DNA of 64,000 nucleotides from JAFASC01 sp036265935 (GCA_036265935.1 DATAOB010000002.1:1-64000), one strand, 5' to 3'; positions 43,223-53,276 are shown, counted from the stretch's first letter. A program made the numbers and translations. Notes: generated from the letters alone by a model not told the origin.

Positions 43223-46200
43223 CTAATAGCGCCCCGCGGCGGAGGGGTCCTGATCTGCCGTCGGTGCGCGGAACCGCGGTGCGAGGAGTCCCGGTGCGGG
43301 GGCGGGTTGTGCGCGAATCAACGGATTATCCGTTCCCACTGGCGCGACCGGGGTGGTTTCGGCGCGCCGGCGCGTGGCCTCCGCTTCCGCAGCAGCACGT
43401 CGCTGTGCGGCTTCGGCGGCGGCGCGGCGCCGCGCCGCTTCGGCTTCGGCCGCCGCGCGCCGCTCCTGCTCGATGCGCTCCTGTTCGGCGCGGCGCTCGC
43501 GCTCGATACGCTCTTGCTCGGCGCGTGCCAGTTCCGCCGCTTCGCGATCGCGCTCCTCCTGCCGCGTGCGCTCCCATTTGAGGCGGCGATTGAAAAAGGC
43601 GCGCTCTTTGATGTCGAACTCGAGCGCCTGAATGCGCGCGTCCTCGCGCTGCGCGGCACGCGCGGCGAGCGCCGCGACGAAAGCACTCGAATCGATGCGC
43701 CGCGCTGGCTGCGACAGGAGCCGCGTCCAGGCGACGGAAATCTGCGGCGGCGAAGCAGACCAACCGCGCGGCGGCACGGCAAGCGCGAGATCGGCCTGCA
43801 GGTTCAGCGCAAGGTTTCGGCTGTCGAAGGCCGGCTGTAAGCTGACGAGCGTCGGGCCAACTGGGTAGGCCGCGCGCGCCGACAGACGCAGCACGCCGCC
43901 GGCCAGCGCCGCATTGTAATAAAGCTCGGTGTTCGTCTTGAACGGCGCGTGGTCGAGCTCGCGTGACAGCGCCGCATCGACCTCCTTCGGCTCGACGCTG
44001 ATCTTTTCGTCATCTGCAAGAGCAATGACGCGTGGCAGAGCGGTAGGGTCGAAGCCGTTTACGCGAATGTTGCCGAGGCCGATTTCACCGGCCCCGGCCA
44101 GGCCCGCGGCGAGGGCGGCTTCGCTCTTGCCGCTGGACGCAAATTCCAAGCTGCCGGTAAGCGAGGCGGCGAAGGCGGGTCTCTCGACCATAAGGTGATC
44201 CAACGCGAGACGGCCGGAAAACGCGACATTGTCCTCCTCGCGCCGCAGCGCCAAGCTGCCCTCGACGCGGCCCCCCGCCAGTCGCATCGACAGACGGTCG
44301 ATGCCGAGCGCTCCGGGCGCCATTGTGAGACGAAGCGAGGCATCGGTGCCTGACAGCGTGTCGCTGACATCGACGCGGGCCGCCTTCACGTTAAGTCCGA
44401 TCCCCGGCGGATCGGCAAGCGGCTGCGCAAACGTCGCATCCGGCCAGACGGCCGCCGCTCGAACCGGCTGTTCTCGGCCAAGGATCGTCCAGGCCAGCGT
44501 TCCGAGCGGCAGGCGATCGAGCGCGAGCGAGCCGCCGATTGCTGCCGCGTCCGCCGAACGAACGAGCTGACCGGACACGGCGCTGCCGGCAATGGTCCCG
44601 GAGAGCGGCTCAAGCCGCCAATTCGCCGGCTTCCAATCGAGCCGCCCCGTAAGATCGAGTGGCAGACGTGTGGTCAGATCGGGCGGTGTCAGAGCCAGAA
44701 GCTGCAAGAGAGGCACGACATCGCCGCTCGTCATTTTGAGGCCGCCGGAGAGGGTAGGCCCGTCCTCGTCGAGGCGGAGCGTACCGTCGAGATTCGCGGT
44801 TGTGCCGGCGAAGGCCGCGCTGAGGAAGCCTGCCCAGGCCGCGCCGAGCCGGCCACGTCCCGTGGCAGCGAGACGCCCCTTCCCCAGCCCCCGTAAGGGC
44901 AGGACGCTCAAGCCGACCTGCCGCGCGAGTCCGGCAGCTTCCGGAGCTTCGAGGAGGATTGTGGCTTCCGACGCCTGCGGGTCGTCGGCCGCTTGTGCCA
45001 GCCGAAGAGAGGCACGCGTCGTGCCCAGGCTGCCGTCGATCGTCAGCATGTTGAACCCGAACAAATCCGGCCGGCCTGGATCGCTCTCGCCCTGGAGCCG
45101 CAGATGTGCGGGCGACAACGCCGCCGCGCGGGATTGCAGGAAGCCGGCCGCAGAGCCCGGCGCCACACGCCCGACGAGGCCGGCGAGATCGCGGAGCTGC
45201 GTCGCGTCCACTCTGGCATCGAGTTTCGCTGTACCGTCGCGCCAGAGGCCGCTCGCCTCGATATTCGCACCGCCAAGATCGGCGACCGAGAGCCGCTCAA
45301 GGCGCGTTTCCGTCGCCTCGCGGGCGAATTTCGCCCGGATGCGGCCGGCATCGACCGGCGTTGCGGCAAGCCCGCCAACCTTCACTGCCTTAGCATCCAG
45401 GGTGATCGACAGATCGAGGTTTGCGGCGCCTTTGGCGGCACCCGAAAGGTCCGGCAGCTTCTCGATATCAAGCGCCGGCGAGGTCAGATCGGCGAAGAGC
45501 CGCGCGCGTTCGGCGCCGAGCGCGCGGGTATAGGACAGCGTGCCGGCGAAGCTTGAGCGATCGAGTCTTGCCCGAAGATCGCGGATCAAAAAGCCCGCGG
45601 CAGAGAGTCCGGCCTCGCCGGCAACTTCAATCAACCTGAAGGGGAGCGCCCTCAGGTTTTCTGCCATGTCAGGCAGCATCGGCGAGAGCCAGCCGGCGAA
45701 ACCCTCCGGATCGCGGCTTGCGAACTCCAATCTGCCGTTGAACCCCGGAGCGACGCCCCGCTCGAAGACGCCGTCGATAGAGAAGCGGCTGCGCGCGGGT
45801 AGAGTCGCCGCAGCGGAAAGCGCCAGGGGCTTTTTTGGATCGAGCCGCAGCGCGGCGGAAGCTTCGCTCGCCGTGTCGCCGCCGAGTGTAATTGTATCCC
45901 CGTGCCAATCGATTGCGATCGGCAGAGGCGGCACTCCCTGCGACACGCTGGCGGCGCGCAAAAGCCCGCCGAGGTCATATTTCGCCTGCAGTCGATCGAA
46001 GTCGAGCTGGCGGGAGGTCAAGTCGATGTGGGCATCTGCGGAGTCGCCGAAATGCGCATCGGCTGCGCCGCTCGCGCTCAGCGCCGTCTCCTCGTCGCCG
46101 AGCCGCATATCCACGTTCGAGCCGTGTAGCCCCTGCGCATCGGCATTGCCGGAAGCGATCGCGCGCCAGGGCAGCGCCGCATCGCCGATACGGCCGCTGA

Positions 46201-46915
46201 ACGTGGCGGTGCCTTCGAAACCGATTCGCCGCCGGCCTTCGATCGAGCGCGCCGTGAGCGCGCCATCGAGATCGGCATGGCTCACCTCGCCTCGCATGTC
46301 GAGCACGAGCTTCAGCCGCAGCCGGTCGGCCTCCATCATGCCAGTCGAAAAGCGGTACGTGAACGGCCGGCCGTCGCGGGTGAATTCGCCCTGGCCTTTC
46401 ACGGGGCCAAGCAGGGTATCGGCGCTGCCGCTAAATGAAATGGCCGATATCGCGTTCCTCTCGTGCCCGTTCGTATCGTTAAGTGCGATCGTCCCGTTCC
46501 GCACGAGCAGCTTGTCCAGCTGGATCTTGTCCGCCCGCCCCGCCGCGACCACGGGCAGGGCAATCCCGCCTGTCGCGTCGACGTTTGCGGTCAGCCGCGG
46601 CGCGTCGAGATCCGCCACCAGAATCTGGAACTCGCCGCGAAGGAGCGGCACGAGTGACAGTTCGAACCGGGCGGCATCGCCGCTCAGGTGAAGCTCGGCG
46701 CCGCTGACCGCGAAGCGCTGCACGGAGAGGGTCGGCGTCGGCAGCAGCTTTATGTCGATCGGGCCGGCGATTTCGATTGGTACGCCAAGCGCTTGCGAGA
46801 GACGCGCTTCGATCGCCGCGCGATGAGCCGACCAATCGATGAAATACGGCACGCCGAGCGCCATCGTGAGCACCACGATGGTGATGATGGCGGTGATGGT
46901 GAGAATTTCGCGCAA
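43223..46915 (-). CDS. Large AsmA-family envelope protein
   Basis: 1230 residues, probably from a TTG at 46915. An N-terminal membrane anchor (TITAIITIVVLTMALGVPYFIDW) is followed by the AsmA N-domain (RLSQALGVPIEIAGPIDIKLLPTP). A long beta-strand-rich periplasmic body and an AsmA C-domain follow (LSGTDASLRLTMAPGALGI onward). Residues ~1120-1190 are a highly charged Glu/Arg/Ala coiled-coil-like stretch, then a Pro/Ala tail. AsmA proteins are thought to act in lipid transport between membranes. It stands alone upstream of the liv operon. Confidence 0.88.
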   Translation of the reverse strand: MREILTITAIITIVVLTMALGVPYFIDWSAHRAAIEARLSQALGVPIEIAGPIDIKLLPTPTLSVQRFAVSGAELHLSGDAARFELSLVPLLRGEFQILVADLDAPRLTANVDATGGIALPVVAAGRADKIQLDKLLVRNGTIALNDTNGHERNAISAISFSGSADTLLGPVKGQGEFTRDGRPFTYRFSTGMMEADRLRLKLVLDMRGEVSHADLDGALTARSIEGRRRIGFEGTATFSGRIGDAALPWRAIASGNADAQGLHGSNVDMRLGDEETALSASGAADAHFGDSADAHIDLTSRQLDFDRLQAKYDLGGLLRAASVSQGVPPLPIAIDWHGDTITLGGDTASEASAALRLDPKKPLALSAAATLPARSRFSIDGVFERGVAPGFNGRLEFASRDPEGFAGWLSPMLPDMAENLRALPFRLIEVAGEAGLSAAGFLIRDLRARLDRSSFAGTLSYTRALGAERARLFADLTSPALDIEKLPDLSGAAKGAANLDLSITLDAKAVKVGGLAATPVDAGRIRAKFAREATETRLERLSVADLGGANIEASGLWRDGTAKLDARVDATQLRDLAGLVGRVAPGSAAGFLQSRAAALSPAHLRLQGESDPGRPDLFGFNMLTIDGSLGTTRASLRLAQAADDPQASEATILLEAPEAAGLARQVGLSVLPLRGLGKGRLAATGRGRLGAAWAGFLSAAFAGTTANLDGTLRLDEDGPTLSGGLKMTSGDVVPLLQLLALTPPDLTTRLPLDLTGRLDWKPANWRLEPLSGTIAGSAVSGQLVRSADAAAIGGSLALDRLPLGTLAWTILGREQPVRAAAVWPDATFAQPLADPPGIGLNVKAARVDVSDTLSGTDASLRLTMAPGALGIDRLSMRLAGGRVEGSLALRREEDNVAFSGRLALDHLMVERPAFAASLTGSLEFASSGKSEAALAAGLAGAGEIGLGNIRVNGFDPTALPRVIALADDEKISVEPKEVDAALSRELDHAPFKTNTELYYNAALAGGVLRLSARAAYPVGPTLVSLQPAFDSRNLALNLQADLALAVPPRGWSASPPQISVAWTRLLSQPARRIDSSAFVAALAARAAQREDARIQALEFDIKERAFFNRRLKWERTRQEERDREAAELARAEQERIERERRAEQERIEQERRAAAEAEAARRRAAAEAAQRRAAAEAEATRRRAETTPVAPVGTDNPLIRAQPAPAPGLLAPRFRAPTADQDPSAAGRY

Positions 46916-46996
46916 CGTAAGGAGAGCCGAGTCGGGACAATCCGTACTCTCAGTCTATGTCTTTTCCGTGCGCCGAGGCACGACCTGCCAGCCGCG

Positions 46997-48190
46997 CTAT
47001 GCGGCGGCGCTCGATGCTGGCTCGGCTTCGAACGTTAATCCCGCATTATCGACGAGCCGCTTCACGAGTGCATCGCCCATGAGCGCGCCGGGCGTCCAGA
47101 AGCCGCCCTGCGCCGGCGCCTCGCGCGCCAGGCATAAAGCGGCTTCGGAGATCATCTTCGAGGTCGAGCCATAGCCCGGATCGCGATCACCTTTCACGGC
47201 GAGGCGAAGCGCCTCTTTGCCCTGTCCTTCGGCAACGAACAGGATGTCGTAATAACCGCTTTCCCTTTCCTCGCGGCTCGGTCCCTCGCCCGGTTTGGGT
47301 GCCTTACTGCCGGTGAGTGGGTTGAATTTGGCGATGGCCTCGGCCGCGGCTTTGCCGATATCGCCCAAGCCCGCCACCATCATCTCATCGTAGAGGAAAT
47401 CCTTGCCGTAGGCGTGACCGCTGAGGAAATTCGTGCGGTGCACGTTTTTCGTGTTGATCGGCGCCATGATGAATGGCGCGACCCATGCCCCAATTGCCGC
47501 GTCCCAATAAGGCAACAGCGTGTTGGGTTGCGACGGTCCGATAAACCCGGGCGTCAGCGCAAAGGGATCGGCGAGCAGCTTTAATAGGCTCGGACGTTTT
47601 GCTGCCGCGGCGAGGGTCGCCTTCAGGCTCGCGGCAGTGCCGCCGGAAAAGGTGCCGCGCATCGCGCGAACGCGGCCTTTGATACGCGGCGCCGGCGCGC
47701 CCCAGGCTTCGCGGCAGCGCTTCTGCAGCTGTTGCACGCCGAGGTCGAATGGAATCGAATCGAAGCCGCAGGAGAAGACGATGCGCGCGCCGCTCGCGCG
47801 TGCCGCCGCCTCATGCGCATCGATCATCTCGCGCATCCAGCCGGGCTCGCCGCACAGATCGACGTAACCGGTGCCCCTCGCGACGCAGGCTTCGACAAGC
47901 GGCGTGCCGTAGAGCTGATAGGGGCCAACCGTGGTGATCACGACCTGAGTGCGCTCGGCCATCGTATGCAGCGCGGCGGGATCGGCCGCATCGGCGATGA
48001 CAAGCGGCAAGTCGCTTCGTGCGTTGATAGAAGAGCGGATTTCCTGGAGCTTCGCCTGGCTGCGGCCAGCGAGGGCCCAGCGCGGCGCGTCTTCCGCTCG
48101 CGAGCGCCCGACCAGATATTCAGCGACGAGACGGCCTGTGAACCCTGTCGCACCATAGACGATGATCTCGAACTCACGCTGCGATGCCAT
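46997..48190 (-). CDS. Saccharopine dehydrogenase-like oxidoreductase (trans-acting enoyl reductase family)
   Basis: 397-residue Rossmann protein with IVYGATGFTGRLVAEYL at the N-terminus, RWALAGRSQAKL, and VGPYQLYGTPLVEACVARGTGYVDLCGE. This pattern matches the saccharopine dehydrogenase-like/trans-acting enoyl reductase group, which includes mycobacterial Rv2953-type enzymes. The substrate is unknown; lysine metabolism is unlikely. Divergent from the acetoacetate decarboxylase operon. Confidence 0.85.
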   Translation of the reverse strand: MASQREFEIIVYGATGFTGRLVAEYLVGRSRAEDAPRWALAGRSQAKLQEIRSSINARSDLPLVIADAADPAALHTMAERTQVVITTVGPYQLYGTPLVEACVARGTGYVDLCGEPGWMREMIDAHEAAARASGARIVFSCGFDSIPFDLGVQQLQKRCREAWGAPAPRIKGRVRAMRGTFSGGTAASLKATLAAAAKRPSLLKLLADPFALTPGFIGPSQPNTLLPYWDAAIGAWVAPFIMAPINTKNVHRTNFLSGHAYGKDFLYDEMMVAGLGDIGKAAAEAIAKFNPLTGSKAPKPGEGPSREERESGYYDILFVAEGQGKEALRLAVKGDRDPGYGSTSKMISEAALCLAREAPAQGGFWTPGALMGDALVKRLVDNAGLTFEAEPASSAAA

Positions 48191-48336
48191 GGCTCATCTC
48201 CTCGTCCAAAATAGTCCAGGTGCGGCGCAGAGTTTAGCGCACATCGGCGGACGGAAACCAACTGTCTCAGGTAGGGGCGTTGCCGCCGACGTTTCGCGCC
48301 GTAGATTACGCTTGCGGAATACGGGGAGCGACGCCG

Positions 48337-49119
48337 ATGAAGAAACAGGATGTTGCAAAGCAATACACGACCCCCATCGGAGCGCCGGCATTTGTGAAAG
48401 GGCCGCATCGCTTCACTGATCGCGAATACCTCAACATCACCTACCGCACCGATCGTGATGCGCTTGTCAGAATTGTGCCCGAGCCGCTGGAAGTCGACGA
48501 GCCCCTCGTCCGTTTCGAGGTGATGAAGATGCCGGACACGACCGGCTATGGCGCTTATGTGGAATGTGGCCAGGCGGCTGTCGTGCGCCATGGCAAGGAG
48601 CGCGGCGAATATCTTATCGGCATGTATCTTGACAATCTTCCGGCAATCGCCGCGGGTCGTGAGATCAGCGCGTTCCCGAAGAAACTCGGATCGGCCCGGC
48701 TCTGCATCGACTCCGATACGCTGGTCGGCACTCTCGACTACGGATCGCTGCGCGTCGCAACAGCGACGATGGGTTACAAACACAAACCTCTCGATCTCAA
48801 AGCGGCGCGCCAGGAAGTGGCAGTGCCGACCTTCATGCTGAAAATCTTGCCGGGATATACGGGCGAGCCGCGGATATGCGAGCTCGTGCGCACCCAGATC
48901 AGCAATCTGACAATCAAGGGCGCATGGACGGGACCGGCCCGCCTGCAACTCTTCGAGCATGCGTTAGCACCGTTTGCGGACTTGCCGGTGCGAGAGATCG
49001 TCTCGGCAAGTCATATTCTCACCGATCTCACGCTCTCGCCGGCGGTTTTGGTCCATGATTATCTCGCCGTTCAGGAGGAGACTGCCGCCGATATGACAGC
49101 GCTCGCGGAACTTCCATGA
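48337..49119 (+). CDS. Acetoacetate decarboxylase family protein
   Basis: 260 residues. The Schiff-base lysine and its electrostatic partner are K115 and K116 in EISAFPKKLG, the same numbering as the Clostridium enzyme. This and the overall length support true beta-keto acid decarboxylation. The ATG at 48337 follows GGGGAGCG. The last four bases overlap the next gene (ATGA), so it is coupled to a 3-hydroxyacyl-CoA dehydrogenase-like protein. Confidence 0.9.
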   Translation: MKKQDVAKQYTTPIGAPAFVKGPHRFTDREYLNITYRTDRDALVRIVPEPLEVDEPLVRFEVMKMPDTTGYGAYVECGQAAVVRHGKERGEYLIGMYLDNLPAIAAGREISAFPKKLGSARLCIDSDTLVGTLDYGSLRVATATMGYKHKPLDLKAARQEVAVPTFMLKILPGYTGEPRICELVRTQISNLTIKGAWTGPARLQLFEHALAPFADLPVREIVSASHILTDLTLSPAVLVHDYLAVQEETAADMTALAELP

Positions 49120-50093
49120 GCGACAATACTGAGGTGGATATCCTGAACCGCTATTCGCGCGTGGCGGTGATCGGCGCCGGCGTTATCGGCGCATCGTGGA
49201 CCGCCGTTTTTCTCGCACACGGGCTGAGCGTCGTCGTGAACGATCCCCGCAAGGATGTCGAAGATTTCGTTGCCGATTACATAGGCAAAGCCGCTCCGAC
49301 GTTGCGGGAATTCGGGCTGCCGACCGAGAATCTCAGTAAGAAACTCAGCTTCGAACCCAATCTCGAACGTGCGGTGGGCGATGTCGACGTGGTGCAAGAG
49401 AATGGACCCGAGCGGATCGAATTTAAGCAGGATTTATGGGCGCGTATCGGCCGCGTGATTCCTTCACGAGCGCTGCTTCTCTCATCGAGCTCGGCGAAGA
49501 CCGCGACCGAGCAGTCGCTCAAGATGGAAAACGCCAGCCGACTTTTGATCGGACACCCCTTCAATCCGCCGCACCTCATTCCACTAGTCGAGGTCGTGCC
49601 GGGGGAGCGCACCGATCCAAGCGCGGTGCAAGACGCTGTCGCCTTCTACAAAGCTTTGGACAAAGTCCCGCGCGTGCTTCGCAAGGAAATCCAGGGCTTT
49701 GTTGCCAACCGGCTGCAGCGCGCGATTTTCCGCGAATGCTGTCACCTCGTGCTCGAAGGCGTGGTCACCGTCGATGAGCTCGATGACATCGTCACCAGCT
49801 CCATCGGTCTGCGCTGGGCGGCCGACGGGCCTTTCCGCTCGTTTCATCTCGGCGGCGGCCCGGGCGGTTTCCCCGCCTTCTTTCGGCAATTTGCGCCGGG
49901 AATGGAGGCGGCGTGGAAGAGCCAGGCGCCTGTGGCGCTCGACGAAAAGGCGCAGAAGACGATCATTGCGCAGGCCGAGGCGTCCTTCGCGGCCGCCCCC
50001 GTCGAGCAACTGGAGGCGGAGCGAGATGCCAAGCAGCTCGCAATCCTTCGGGCGCTCGCATCGGTGAAGGAGCGAGGCGAAGCGGCTACCTGA
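49116..50093 (+). CDS. 3-hydroxyacyl-CoA dehydrogenase family protein
   Basis: 325 residues with NAD motif VAVIGAGVIGASWTAVF, the catalytic H147 in GHPFNPPHLIPLVEVVPG, and the C-terminal helical domain containing GFVANRLQRAIFREC. Length and motif fit 3-hydroxyacyl-CoA or L-carnitine/3-hydroxyacid dehydrogenases. Coupled to the decarboxylase by an ATGA overlap: oxidation of a 3-hydroxy acid would give a beta-keto acid that the decarboxylase can take. Confidence 0.88.
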   Translation: MSDNTEVDILNRYSRVAVIGAGVIGASWTAVFLAHGLSVVVNDPRKDVEDFVADYIGKAAPTLREFGLPTENLSKKLSFEPNLERAVGDVDVVQENGPERIEFKQDLWARIGRVIPSRALLLSSSSAKTATEQSLKMENASRLLIGHPFNPPHLIPLVEVVPGERTDPSAVQDAVAFYKALDKVPRVLRKEIQGFVANRLQRAIFRECCHLVLEGVVTVDELDDIVTSSIGLRWAADGPFRSFHLGGGPGGFPAFFRQFAPGMEAAWKSQAPVALDEKAQKTIIAQAEASFAAAPVEQLEAERDAKQLAILRALASVKERGEAAT

Positions 50094-50153
50094 TCGAGGC
50101 GCGCAGAGCCATGTTGGATGCATAGATAAATCAACGAGACAAGAGAAACTTGA

Positions 50154-51356
50154 ATGGCGCGCCTTTTTGAAGGTTTAAAGGTCCTTGATTGCGGCAGCTT
50201 CATTGCGGCGCCCGCAGCTGCGACCATTCTCTCGGATTTCGGCGCCGACGTCATAAAGATTGAGCCGCCGGGCGCTGGTGATCCTTACCGCGCTATCCCG
50301 AAACTACCCGCCAGCCCGCAGAGCGACGAGAATTACGCCTGGATGCTTGCCTCCCGGAACAAGCGCGGTCTCGCGCTCGATCTCGGCAAGCCTGCAGCAC
50401 GGGAGGTCATCTGCCGGCTCATCAGCACCGCCGATATTTTCATTACTAATTTTCCCCTGGCAGTGCGCAAGAAATTCCGCCTCAACTACGCGGACCTCGC
50501 GCCCCTTAACGAGCGGCTGATCTATGCCTCCTTCACTGGCTATGGCGAGCGCGGAGAGGAGGCCAACAAACCTGGGTTTGATATTACCGCCTGGTGGGCA
50601 CGATCAGGACTGATGGACGGCGTGCGCACCGAAGCGAAAGCGCCGCCGGCGCGGCCGCTGACCGGGATGGGCGATCACCCCTCCGGGATTTCGCTTTATG
50701 CCAGCATCGTCATGGCGCTTTATCAACGCCAGATCACGGGAAAGGGTGCCTATGTCGGAACGTCACTCATCGCCAACGGCCTCTGGTCGAACGGCGTCAT
50801 GGCACAAGCGGCCTTGTGCGGCGCCAGATTCATAGACCGGCCACCCCGCGAGCAGTCGCTGAACGCTTTCACCAACTATTACCGTTGCGGGGATGGGCGT
50901 TGGCTGATCCTGACCATCCTGAACGAGGAGCGGCATTGGCCGGTTCTGGCAAAATGCCTAGGACGCGAGGAATTGATCGACGATCCGCGGTTTCTTACCA
51001 AACGAGACCGCCTCGCTCACGCGGTCGAACTCACCGCGATTTTCGACGAAGTCTTTGCCAGCAAAGATCGCGCGGAGTGGCGTGACATTCTAAATGCGGG
51101 CGGAATCGTTTTCGATGTTGTCGCATCGGCGCAGGACATCCGCGACGATAAACAGCTTTTCGCAAACGAAATCCTGGTGCCGTTCGAAGGCGAAGAAACG
51201 CTGACGATTACCAGTCCGGTCTTCCTCGCTGGCCAGCAAAAAGCCCTGCCTCGGCGCCCGCCCGCTGTGGGCGAGCACACCGAGGTCATATTGCGCGAAG
51301 CCGGCTACGATGCCGCAGCAATCGAGCGACTTCGCGCTGAGGGTGCCGTCGCATGA
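50154..51356 (+). CDS. Class III CoA transferase (CaiB/BaiF family)
   Basis: 400 residues. N-terminal LFEGLKVLDCGSFIAAPAAATILSDFGADVIKIEPP is typical. The catalytic aspartate is probably D143 in GFDITAWWARSG. Moves CoA between carboxylates. It lies 60 bp downstream of the dehydrogenase on the same strand, completing a set that could activate, oxidise and decarboxylate a hydroxy acid. Confidence 0.9.
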   Translation: MARLFEGLKVLDCGSFIAAPAAATILSDFGADVIKIEPPGAGDPYRAIPKLPASPQSDENYAWMLASRNKRGLALDLGKPAAREVICRLISTADIFITNFPLAVRKKFRLNYADLAPLNERLIYASFTGYGERGEEANKPGFDITAWWARSGLMDGVRTEAKAPPARPLTGMGDHPSGISLYASIVMALYQRQITGKGAYVGTSLIANGLWSNGVMAQAALCGARFIDRPPREQSLNAFTNYYRCGDGRWLILTILNEERHWPVLAKCLGREELIDDPRFLTKRDRLAHAVELTAIFDEVFASKDRAEWRDILNAGGIVFDVVASAQDIRDDKQLFANEILVPFEGEETLTITSPVFLAGQQKALPRRPPAVGEHTEVILREAGYDAAAIERLRAEGAVA

Positions 51357-51359
51357 AGC

Positions 51360-51385
51360 GGCGGCGGCGGGCCTAAGCCGCCGCC
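51360..51385. terminator. Hairpin between convergent gene ends
   Basis: Perfect 9-bp stem GGCGGCGGC/GCCGCCGCC with an 8-base loop, 3 bp after the CoA transferase stop and overlapping the end of the broken hydrolase gene. There is no T-run on either strand, so factor-independent termination is uncertain. Confidence 0.4.
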
Positions 51386-52179
51386 TCCCAAAGCTGCGGA
51401 ACCCAGTCGCGCCCTCGTTCATGCCGCAAGGGATCCTTATAGAAAAGCCTGCGCAATCCGATGTTCCGATCGAACTTCCTCCACGCTCCTTCGGGCTGCG
51501 CAAGACGATCGGCGATCGCTAAGATTGCGGCGGGATTTACGCCAAGCCCAATATGGCTTGCTTCGACCTCGATGTTCTCGGTCGTCGCGGTTTCGCGCTC
51601 GACACTGCACCGCCAGGCGACGACACCGTCTGTGCGGCTGAAAATCATGTCGTCGGAACCGGTGGCGGCGAGGCAAATCGCTGATCCCCTATGCTGTCGA
51701 CCTGCTCGCCGCTTGCGAGCTCATAGACACGCCATGCATTCGTCGCGCGCGGGCTGCCCTTGAACGGCGTACCCAACGTAATGACGCATCTAACGTCCTC
51801 CGGCGCGAGTTTCGCTATCTCCCGCGCGTAAATTCCGCCGAGGCTCCAGCCGATGAGCGAGACCTTGCGATCGGATTCGCGTCGCAGTCTTTTCACGCGG
51901 TCGAGGCACGCATCCAACACGTCTTCGCGCGGCCCGAGATTAAGACCGAGGCCCAATTCATGTGGCTTGTAGCCTTGTGCGCGCAGGAACTCCCGCAACG
52001 CGAGGGTCGACACATCATCAGCGGTAAGACCGGGGAAGATCAATACGGAATGACCGTCGCCGCGTTGGGCCGAATGAAGAATCGGTAATGTCGCGAGGGT
52101 CGCCGCATATTCAAGCGATGCCCTCCAAGGCAAGGAGCAGCTTGCTGGGTGGACGAATACTGGTTGGCTGTGCGTGCAC
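51373..52179 (-). pseudogene. Alpha/beta hydrolase, broken by two frame disruptions
   Basis: The pieces of one alpha/beta hydrolase of ~265 residues lie in order in changing frames. From a GTG at 52179 the frame reads VHAQPTSIRPPSKLLLALEG and stops at 52111. The body continues in another frame to 51645 (RGDGHSVLIFPGL and the nucleophile elbow LIGWSLGG with Ser). Then a second frame change at about 51646 joins VPTT to MIFSRTDGVVAW, ending at 51373. Catalytic Asp and His appear in the last part (SRTDG, EASHIGLG). This is a recent pseudogene or two sequence errors; coupled translation through ATGA at 51645 is a minor alternative. Confidence 0.8.
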
Positions 52180-52358
52180 TGTTGATGATCCTCTCGAAAG
52201 GAAACTCAAAACGACCGGCACGCAGTTTGGTTCGAGAGGCGCGACAAAATGACCAAGCGATTTCGGTGCGATCGCGGCATCGCTGAACGTTGAAGATTAG
52301 TCGATCGCCCGGCCGCAGCAGGTGGAATTCACTTTTGTTAATCGATGGACGCGAATAG

Positions 52359-52970
52359 CTACAGGATCACGTCGTATCGCGCCAAAAGCCTATCATCGGC
52401 TTTGGCGACATGCATCACAAGTTCGCGGCGAAACAGCCCGTCACTCCGGTTTTGCTTTTCGCCGGGAAAATAGAATTGGGTCGTCAGCACTGATCTCTGC
52501 CCGGGTGCCTGAATCTTCAGGTGATAATGCCGCGTGCGGCCAGGATAGAGCCCGGGCATGATGGTGCGGAAAAGGAATCGGCCTTCTGCATCCGTGAAAA
52601 CGTGACCCCGCAGGCGAAAACCCTTATTATCGTAATCCCCCTTCTCGTCGGCATGCCACAGATCGACGAGAACGCCGGGAATTGGTCGGCACAAACGTGT
52701 CAGCACATACCCGGAAAGCTCGACCGGCTGCCCATCTATGCCAGGCTCTCGCAAATCGCTACGCTGCGGCGAGCGCGGCTTGAAGAATGGGCCTTCCGTC
52801 TCGGGAAGCGTCGGCTCGTCGCCATCGTGACAGGCGGGTGTTGGCGCAAGGCCTTGCTCTGCAAGTGCGGCGTTCCCGCAGACCCAGAGGCCGGTGAGGC
52901 CGATTGCCCCGCTCGCCAGCATGCGCCGACGCGATGGAGCGCAAACAAGGTCCTTCATAAGCGCCTCCAT
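52359..52970 (-). CDS. Exported intradiol ring-cleavage dioxygenase-like protein
   Basis: 203 residues from the ATG at 52970 with GGAGG five bases upstream (52958 also has one). The leader SRRRMLASGAIGLTGLWVCG looks like a Tat signal. The domain follows with PETEGPFFK, GYVLTRLCRPIPGVLVDLWHAD, and the iron-ligand region MPGLYPGRTRHYHLKI, which supplies one Tyr and two His. Fe(III) intradiol enzymes cleave catechols; exported versions have mostly unknown substrates. It is 16 kb from the tph operon and is probably not part of it. Confidence 0.85.
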   Translation of the reverse strand: MEALMKDLVCAPSRRRMLASGAIGLTGLWVCGNAALAEQGLAPTPACHDGDEPTLPETEGPFFKPRSPQRSDLREPGIDGQPVELSGYVLTRLCRPIPGVLVDLWHADEKGDYDNKGFRLRGHVFTDAEGRFLFRTIMPGLYPGRTRHYHLKIQAPGQRSVLTTQFYFPGEKQNRSDGLFRRELVMHVAKADDRLLARYDVIL

Positions 52971-53276
52971 TCCGCCTCCGCCCGCAGCGGAGGGTGGCAC
53001 TAATCGCGGAGCGAGCGTCCGCCAAACACTCGCGTAGGCGTCCGTCGCTAACGGGCTAGAATATAGAGGAATTCCGTCCCGTCCATCTCCTGCCGTCCGG
53101 CACCCGTGCTGCACGACCCAGGTGCAGTTGGGGGGGTTACCTTTGGGAACCGTCCCGCGAGAAGAGCCCAGCGATCGGAAGGGTCGGACGGCCAAACCCG
53201 GTAAGGACAGGCCTGTATCCCTTCGGAGCTTTGCAGTTGCCAGCGGTGATCAGCCGGGCGATAAGATGCGCGTATT
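52971..53276. other. 306-bp gap without a recognisable feature
   Basis: Between the intradiol dioxygenase start and the PsiF stop. No gene, tRNA, terminator or repeat was recognised. A remnant of a degraded gene is possible but nothing supports it. Confidence 0.4.

Noticed and set aside
43350..43600. Repetitive GC-rich stretch looking like a DNA repeat or CRISPR-like array
   Set aside because: It encodes the Glu/Arg/Ala coiled-coil tail of the AsmA protein in frame; units are irregular with no spacers.
52359..52970. Intradiol dioxygenase as the protocatechuate-cleaving step of the tph pathway
   Set aside because: It has an export signal, is single-subunit-like rather than PcaG/PcaH, and lies 16 kb away on the other strand.
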